Shown: one piece after another, positions 4,574 through 8,705 of the stretch
How the letters are laid out: the number at the start of each line of letters is the position of its first letter
Position numbering within the stretch: the stretch's first letter is position 1
Source: Hyphomicrobiales bacterium
Lineage (GTDB): Bacteria; Pseudomonadota; Alphaproteobacteria; Rhizobiales; JALURZ01
Direction of reading: 5' to 3'
DNA length: 8,705 nt
Assembly (NCBI GenBank): GCA_027058735.1
Contig: JALURZ010000218.1
Location: 1-8,705, forward strand
Notes under the pieces: model-generated
Seen by the model: the letters and a program-made list of their open reading frames with translations, nothing else
Told to the model about the DNA's origin: nothing
The model's database searches: none
Position numbers and translations under genes: made by a program

Positions 4574-7500
4574 TGGCCACTCTTGTACTCCAGAGCGCCG
4601 GCGCGGCCCTTGGTTCTGTTGTCGGTGGTCCGCTCGGCGGGGTTATCGGCAGAGCCGCCGGGGCCGTTGCCGGCCGGCAGTTCGATCAGGCGCTGCTGGG
4701 ACCCAAGGGCGAGAACCGCCAGGTTTCCGGACCCCGGCTGAGCGATCTGCAGGTGCAGGCCTCCAGCGAAGGCAGCGCCATTGCGCGCGTATTCGGCCGG
4801 GTGCGGCTCGCCGGGCAAATGATCTGGGCGACCAATTTCGAAGAACAGATCACCACGCGCACCGAAACGTCGGGAGGCAAGGGCGGCGGTGGCGGCGGCT
4901 CGCGCAAGCAACGCACGACAATCACCGAATATCTCTATTTCGCCAATTTCGCAATCGGCCTGAGCGAAGGCCAGGTCACCCGTCTGGGGCGCGTCTGGGC
5001 GGACGGCAAGGAACTCGACCTGAGCGAAGTCACCTACCGCTTCTATGATGGCAGCGAAACGCAGCTTCCCGACAGCCTGATCGAGACCAAGGAGGGCACG
5101 GGCAATGTGCCGGGCTTTCGCGGGCTTTGCTACATCGTGTTTGAGCGTCTGGCGCTGGCCCGCTTCGGCAACCGCATCCCGCAACTCGCCTTTGAACTGT
5201 TCAATGCGCTCGACGATGTGGAGGCCAGTATCCGCGCCGTCACCGTGATCCCCGGCGCCACCGAATTCGGCTATGACACGACGCCGGTGGTGCGCTATGC
5301 GGGCAATGGCGTTACCGCGCCTGAGAACACCAATACCAGCCTCGGCGAAACCGACTGGACCGTGTCGCTGGACCAGCTGGTTGCCACCGCGAAAAATCTC
5401 AAATCGGTCGCCCTCGTCGCCACCTGGTTTGGCACCGATCTGCGCTGCGGGCAGTGTGAAATCCGGCCGGGCGTCGACAATGCGGGGAAAGTCACAACGC
5501 CGGAAAGCTGGGTGGTCGACGGGGTAACCCGCAGTGCCGCGCATGTGGTCAGCCTTGTGGATGGCCGGCCAGCCTTCGGGGGAACGCCATCCGATGCCTC
5601 CATCGTGCGCGCCATCCAGGATCTCAAGGCGCGCGGCCTGAAGGTGATGTTCTATCCGTTCCTGATGATGGATATTCCCGACACGAACACGCTGGGCGAC
5701 CCCTATACCGGCACGAGCGGGCAGCCGCCTTATCCGTGGCGCGGATCGATCACCTGCGATCCCGCTCCCGGTCAGGCCGGCACACCGGACAAGACCGCGG
5801 CCGCCGCCGCCCAGGTCGATGCCCTGTTCGGCGCCGCCACGGTGCTGGATTTTTCGGTCTCGGGCACCACCGTCAGCTATGTCGGCGCGAGCGAATGGTC
5901 GATCCGGCGCATGATCCTGCACTATGCGCATCTGTGCGCCGCGGCCGGCGGCGTCGACGGTTTTCTGCTCGGCAGCGAAATGCGCGGCCTGACCCAGGTG
6001 CGCGACAGCGCCAGCCACTATCCCGCCGTCGACCGGTTCAAGACCCTTGCCGGCGATGTAGCGGGCATTCTGGGTCCGGCCACCCGCATTTCCTATGCGG
6101 CGGACTGGTCGGAATATTTCGGCCACCAGCCAACGGACGGCAGCGGCGATGTGTTTTTTCACCTCGATCCGCTGTGGTCGGACGCCAACATACATTTCGT
6201 CGGCATCGACAATTACATGCCACTCAGCGACTGGCGGGACGGGCGCAATCATCTCGACTGGAATGCCGGCGTCCGCTCAGCCCATGATCTGGCCTATCTG
6301 AAGGGCAACATTGCCGGTGGCGAAGGCTTCGACTGGTACTATGCCAGTCCCGCGGACCGCGACAATCAGATCCGCACGCCCATCAGCGACGGGGCGTATG
6401 GCAAGCCGTGGGTGTTTCGTTACAAAGACCTGGTTTCCTGGTGGCAGAATCCGCATTTCGACCGCCCGGCGGGTGTCGAAAGCGGTACCGCGACCTCGTG
6501 GGTGCCGGAATCCAAGCCGATCTGCTTCACCGAGATAGGTTGCCCCGCCATCGACAAGGGCCCCAACCAGCCCAATGTGTTTGTCGATCCCAAATCATCC
6601 CAGAGCGCCAGACCCTATTATTCCAACGGGCAGCGCGACGATGTCGCCCAGCGCCGGTTCATAGAGGCCGTGACGACCTACTGGGATCCGGCCGCGCCCG
6701 GCGCCGATCCGGCGTTGAACCCGGTATCGGCGGTCTATGGCGCACCCATGGTCGATATAGAGGAGACTTATATCTGGACCTGGGACGCCCGCCCATTCCC
6801 GGCATTCCCGTTTCTCATCAATGTCTGGTCGGACGGGGCGAACTGGGAGCTGGGGCACTGGCTCAACGGGCGGCTGGGGGCAGCACCTCTGGCCAGGCTG
6901 ATCGACGCGATCATCGCGCCGACGGGTTTCAGCGCATATGACGCCTCCCGGCTCGACGGTCTCGTTGACGGCTACATCATCGACCGGCCGATGTCCGTGC
7001 GCGAAGCCCTCGAGCCGCTGGCGCTGGCCTTTTTCTTCGATGGCGTCGAAAGCGCGGGGGCCATCCAGTTCCGGCATCACGCGAGCGGCGCCGAAACCGC
7101 GCTTGGGGAAACGCAAATTGTGGCGGGAGACAGCCCGGCCCAGGACATCGCATTCATCCGGGGGCAGGAAACCGAACTGCCCGTCTCGGCCCGGTTCACC
7201 TATGTCGATGGCGATGCGAATTACCGCAAGGCGGCGGTCGAATCGCGCCGTCTGGTCGGCGGCAGCCAGCGCCAGGCGAGCGCCGATGTGCCGATCGTGA
7301 CGACCCAGGCGCGCGCGCAGGCGATTGCCGACATCTGGCTGCAGAATATCTGGGCGGGCCGGGAGCGCGCCCGTTTCTCCCTGCCGATGTCCATGCTGGC
7401 GCTCGATCCGGGCGATCTCGTCAACGTCTCGCTGGACGGGCGCTCGCGGCTGTTGCGCATAACCGGCATCACCGACGCCCAGGCGCGCGCCGTTCAGGCG

Positions 7501-8514
7501 CGCAGCATCGAGCCGGCGCATTTTCTGAGCAGCAATGCGCCCGGGCGCTCCCTTGAGCCCGGCGCCGGCCAGATACTGGGGCAGGCCGTTCTCGAATGTC
7601 TCGATCTGCCGCTCATTACGGGCAACGAGGTCGCCCATGCCGGCCATTTCGCCGCCTTTGCCGAGCCCTGGCCCGGCGCGGTCGCGGTCTACCGGGCGCC
7701 CGGCGCCTCAGGCTTCGAACTGAGCCAGACGCTCGATGCGCCCGCAACCATGGGCGACACCCTTTGGGACCTGTATTCGGGGCCGGTCAGCCGCTGGGAC
7801 CGGGGCAATCGCATTCAGGTGCGCCTGTTTGGCGGCACGCTGAGTTCCGTTGCCACGGACCTGCTGCTGAACGGCGCCAATCTGGCGGCGATAGAGAACG
7901 GCGACGGCGAATGGGAGGTTGTGCAGTTTCAAAACGCGGACCTGGTTGCGCCCGACACATATGAACTTTACGGGTTCTTGCGGGGGCTTGCGGGAACCGA
8001 AAAAGCGATGCGCGATCCGGTGCCCGCCGGTGCGCGGTTTGTCTTGCTGAACGGTGCGATTGCGCAGGCGACAATGTCGCCCAACGAGGTCGGCCTGCCG
8101 TTCAACTACCGGTTCGGGCCGGTGTCGCGCGATATCGCGGACCCCTCGTTCAGCGAAGTTCAATGCGCGTTCAACGGCCTTGGCCTGCGCCCGCTCAGCC
8201 CGGTTCATATAGCGGCGCGGCGCAGTGGCAACGACATCCTCATAAGCTGGATCCGGCGCACCCGCATCGGCGGCGACAGCTGGGTCGCGAACGAAGTGCC
8301 CCTTGGCGAGGATTTTGAAGCCTATGAGGTTGACATCCTCGATGGCGCCGCCACCAAGAGAACGCTCAGCGCCACGGCGCCGGGCGTCACCTATAGCGAA
8401 CAGATGCAGATGGATGACTGGGGCGCGCTGCCCGCATCGCTCACCCTCGGCATTTCTCAGTTGAGCGCGGCTTTCGGCCGCGGCACCACCCGCGAGGTCA
8501 CCTTGAATGTCTAA
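4573..8514 (+). CDS. Megatron: giant tail-tip host-interaction protein with GTA TIM-barrel-like domain (RcGTA g15-like)
   Basis: A 1,313-residue protein, close to the length I recall for RcGTA g15. The N-terminus MATLVLQSAGAALGSVVGG and the following Gly/Ala segment are hydrophobic, as in the family. A Gly-rich loop (GGKGGGGGGS, residues 101-110) precedes the tube-like N-terminal hub region. The GTA TIM-barrel-like domain spans roughly residues 275-770, with DGFLLGSEMRGLT (E469), ADWSEYF (510-516), FTEIGCPAIDKG (E654) and VDIEETYIWTWDARPFPAFPF (727 on). A Phage-tail_3-type domain follows (about 800-960), then the Rcc01698-like C-terminal region from about 980. It forms the tip that contacts the cell. 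The conserved acidic residues resemble glycosidase positions, but activity is unproven. ATG 4573 fits the family start and the TGATG overlap; ATG 4564, 9 bases upstream, is a close alternative. No frameshift or stop interrupts it. Confidence 0.93.
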   Translation: MATLVLQSAGAALGSVVGGPLGGVIGRAAGAVAGRQFDQALLGPKGENRQVSGPRLSDLQVQASSEGSAIARVFGRVRLAGQMIWATNFEEQITTRTETSGGKGGGGGGSRKQRTTITEYLYFANFAIGLSEGQVTRLGRVWADGKELDLSEVTYRFYDGSETQLPDSLIETKEGTGNVPGFRGLCYIVFERLALARFGNRIPQLAFELFNALDDVEASIRAVTVIPGATEFGYDTTPVVRYAGNGVTAPENTNTSLGETDWTVSLDQLVATAKNLKSVALVATWFGTDLRCGQCEIRPGVDNAGKVTTPESWVVDGVTRSAAHVVSLVDGRPAFGGTPSDASIVRAIQDLKARGLKVMFYPFLMMDIPDTNTLGDPYTGTSGQPPYPWRGSITCDPAPGQAGTPDKTAAAAAQVDALFGAATVLDFSVSGTTVSYVGASEWSIRRMILHYAHLCAAAGGVDGFLLGSEMRGLTQVRDSASHYPAVDRFKTLAGDVAGILGPATRISYAADWSEYFGHQPTDGSGDVFFHLDPLWSDANIHFVGIDNYMPLSDWRDGRNHLDWNAGVRSAHDLAYLKGNIAGGEGFDWYYASPADRDNQIRTPISDGAYGKPWVFRYKDLVSWWQNPHFDRPAGVESGTATSWVPESKPICFTEIGCPAIDKGPNQPNVFVDPKSSQSARPYYSNGQRDDVAQRRFIEAVTTYWDPAAPGADPALNPVSAVYGAPMVDIEETYIWTWDARPFPAFPFLINVWSDGANWELGHWLNGRLGAAPLARLIDAIIAPTGFSAYDASRLDGLVDGYIIDRPMSVREALEPLALAFFFDGVESAGAIQFRHHASGAETALGETQIVAGDSPAQDIAFIRGQETELPVSARFTYVDGDANYRKAAVESRRLVGGSQRQASADVPIVTTQARAQAIADIWLQNIWAGRERARFSLPMSMLALDPGDLVNVSLDGRSRLLRITGITDAQARAVQARSIEPAHFLSSNAPGRSLEPGAGQILGQAVLECLDLPLITGNEVAHAGHFAAFAEPWPGAVAVYRAPGASGFELSQTLDAPATMGDTLWDLYSGPVSRWDRGNRIQVRLFGGTLSSVATDLLLNGANLAAIENGDGEWEVVQFQNADLVAPDTYELYGFLRGLAGTEKAMRDPVPAGARFVLLNGAIAQATMSPNEVGLPFNYRFGPVSRDIADPSFSEVQCAFNGLGLRPLSPVHIAARRSGNDILISWIRRTRIGGDSWVANEVPLGEDFEAYEVDILDGAATKRTLSATAPGVTYSEQMQMDDWGALPASLTLGISQLSAAFGRGTTREVTLNV

Positions 8515-8705
8515 CACGGCCAATCTCATTTTGCCGCTGCTTGAGGCGGCGCAGGCGCAAAAACACGTCACAATGAACCAGGCGCTGCTTGGGCTTGACG
8601 CCATTGTTCAACTGTCCGTCCTGGACCGTGATCTCGCAACCCCGCCCGGTTCGCCCGCCGATGGCGACAGATATCTGGTCGCCACCGGGGCAACGGGCGC
8701 GTGGG
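8507..8705 (+). CDS. DUF2793 protein, probable tail fibre / receptor-binding component (truncated by window end)
   Basis: Only the first 66 codons are present. The start MSNTANLILPLLEAAQAQKH, then VTMNQALLGLDAIVQLSV, then PPGSPADGDRYLVATGATGAW, is the conserved N-terminal signature of DUF2793, found in proteins at phage and GTA tail tips in alphaproteobacteria. The usual motif reads roughly AQAQKHVTHNEAL; here the H and E are M and Q. ATG 8507 overlaps the megatron stop by 8 bases, and GAGG at 8494-8497 lies 8 nt upstream, so it belongs to the same transcript. I recall the RcGTA tail fibre (rcc00171) as a DUF2793-type protein encoded elsewhere in the genome; here the gene is next to the megatron. 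The C-terminal, probably variable, part is outside the window. The domain call is strong; the function is inferred. Confidence 0.87.
   Translation, partial: MSNTANLILPLLEAAQAQKHVTMNQALLGLDAIVQLSVLDRDLATPPGSPADGDRYLVATGATGAW

Noticed and set aside
4668..4679. 12-bp palindrome TGCCGGCCGGCA, and a similar 10-bp one at 5562-5571
   Set aside because: Short GC-only palindromes of this kind are frequent in GC-rich coding DNA; no partner sites or regulatory context were seen.
4873..4905. GGC-rich tract encoding a polyglycine loop
   Set aside because: It looks like a simple repeat, but glycine-rich loops at this position are usual in megatron-type tail tip proteins.
4297..6252. A 651-codon open frame on the minus strand
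   Set aside because: It lies wholly opposite the peptidase and megatron genes, whose plus-strand frames have clear family motifs. Its translation is low-complexity Arg/Ala/Gly-rich with no recognisable domain, as expected for antisense frames in GC-rich DNA.
6595..7647. A 350-codon open frame on the minus strand
   Set aside because: It is antisense to the megatron C-terminal half, with no domain signature and no ribosome site of note.
1..8705. tRNA genes, CRISPR arrays, insertion sequences, intrinsic terminators, promoters
   Set aside because: None were recognisable by eye on either strand; the gaps between genes are at most 45 bases and contain only ribosome sites.

Overview
The window is a GC-rich, all-plus-strand block of late phage-structure genes. 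Gene order and protein motifs match the tail half of an alphaproteobacterial gene transfer agent (GTA) of the Rhodobacter capsulatus type (RcGTA), or a prophage closely related to one. The diagnostic genes are the GTA-type tail chaperone pair, a very short tape measure protein, the DUF2460, DUF2163 and NlpC/P60 trio, and a giant 1,313-residue tail-tip protein with the GTA TIM-barrel-like domain. The host is therefore most likely an alphaproteobacterium; the order cannot be fixed from this sequence. No integrase, lysis, regulatory or host gene is visible.

Layout. Positions 1-153 hold the 3' end of a head-tail adaptor/stopper gene (RcGTA g7-like). Next come an HK97 gp10-like tail completion protein (150-509), a DUF3168 tail terminator (537-950, g8-like) and the major tail tube protein (996-1409, g9-like). 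Two tail assembly chaperones follow (1417-1815, g10-like; 1815-2006, g10.1-like), then the tape measure protein (1999-2574, g11-like). The baseplate genes are the distal tail protein (2579-3217, g12-like), the hub protein with a probable Fe-S cysteine quartet (3214-4113, g13-like), the NlpC/P60 peptidase (4124-4573, g14-like) and the megatron (4573-8514, g15-like). The window ends inside a DUF2793 protein, a probable tail fibre or receptor-binding protein (8507-8705, truncated).

How the genes work together. The genes form one tightly packed polycistron. Six junctions overlap by 1 to 8 bases, and the largest gap is 45 bases, in front of the tail tube gene, which also has the strongest Shine-Dalgarno sequence. 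The products would build a short siphovirus-like tail: connector and terminator at the head, a tube assembled on a tape measure with chaperones, then Dit, hub, cell-wall peptidase and megatron at the tip, with a fibre-like protein outside. Every complete gene is open and carries its expected family motifs, so the module looks functional rather than decayed.

Points worth a second look are a perfect 20-bp inverted repeat at the extreme left edge (probably a fold-back assembly artefact), a perfect 11-bp GC hairpin inside the small chaperone gene, a CCCC-TGA junction that could allow -1 slippage between the two chaperone genes, the extra gp10-like gene, the lambda gpL-like cysteine spacing in the hub, and the DUF2793 gene lying next to the megatron. 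I see no wholly new system here; this is a recognisable GTA/phage tail module with several uncommon details.
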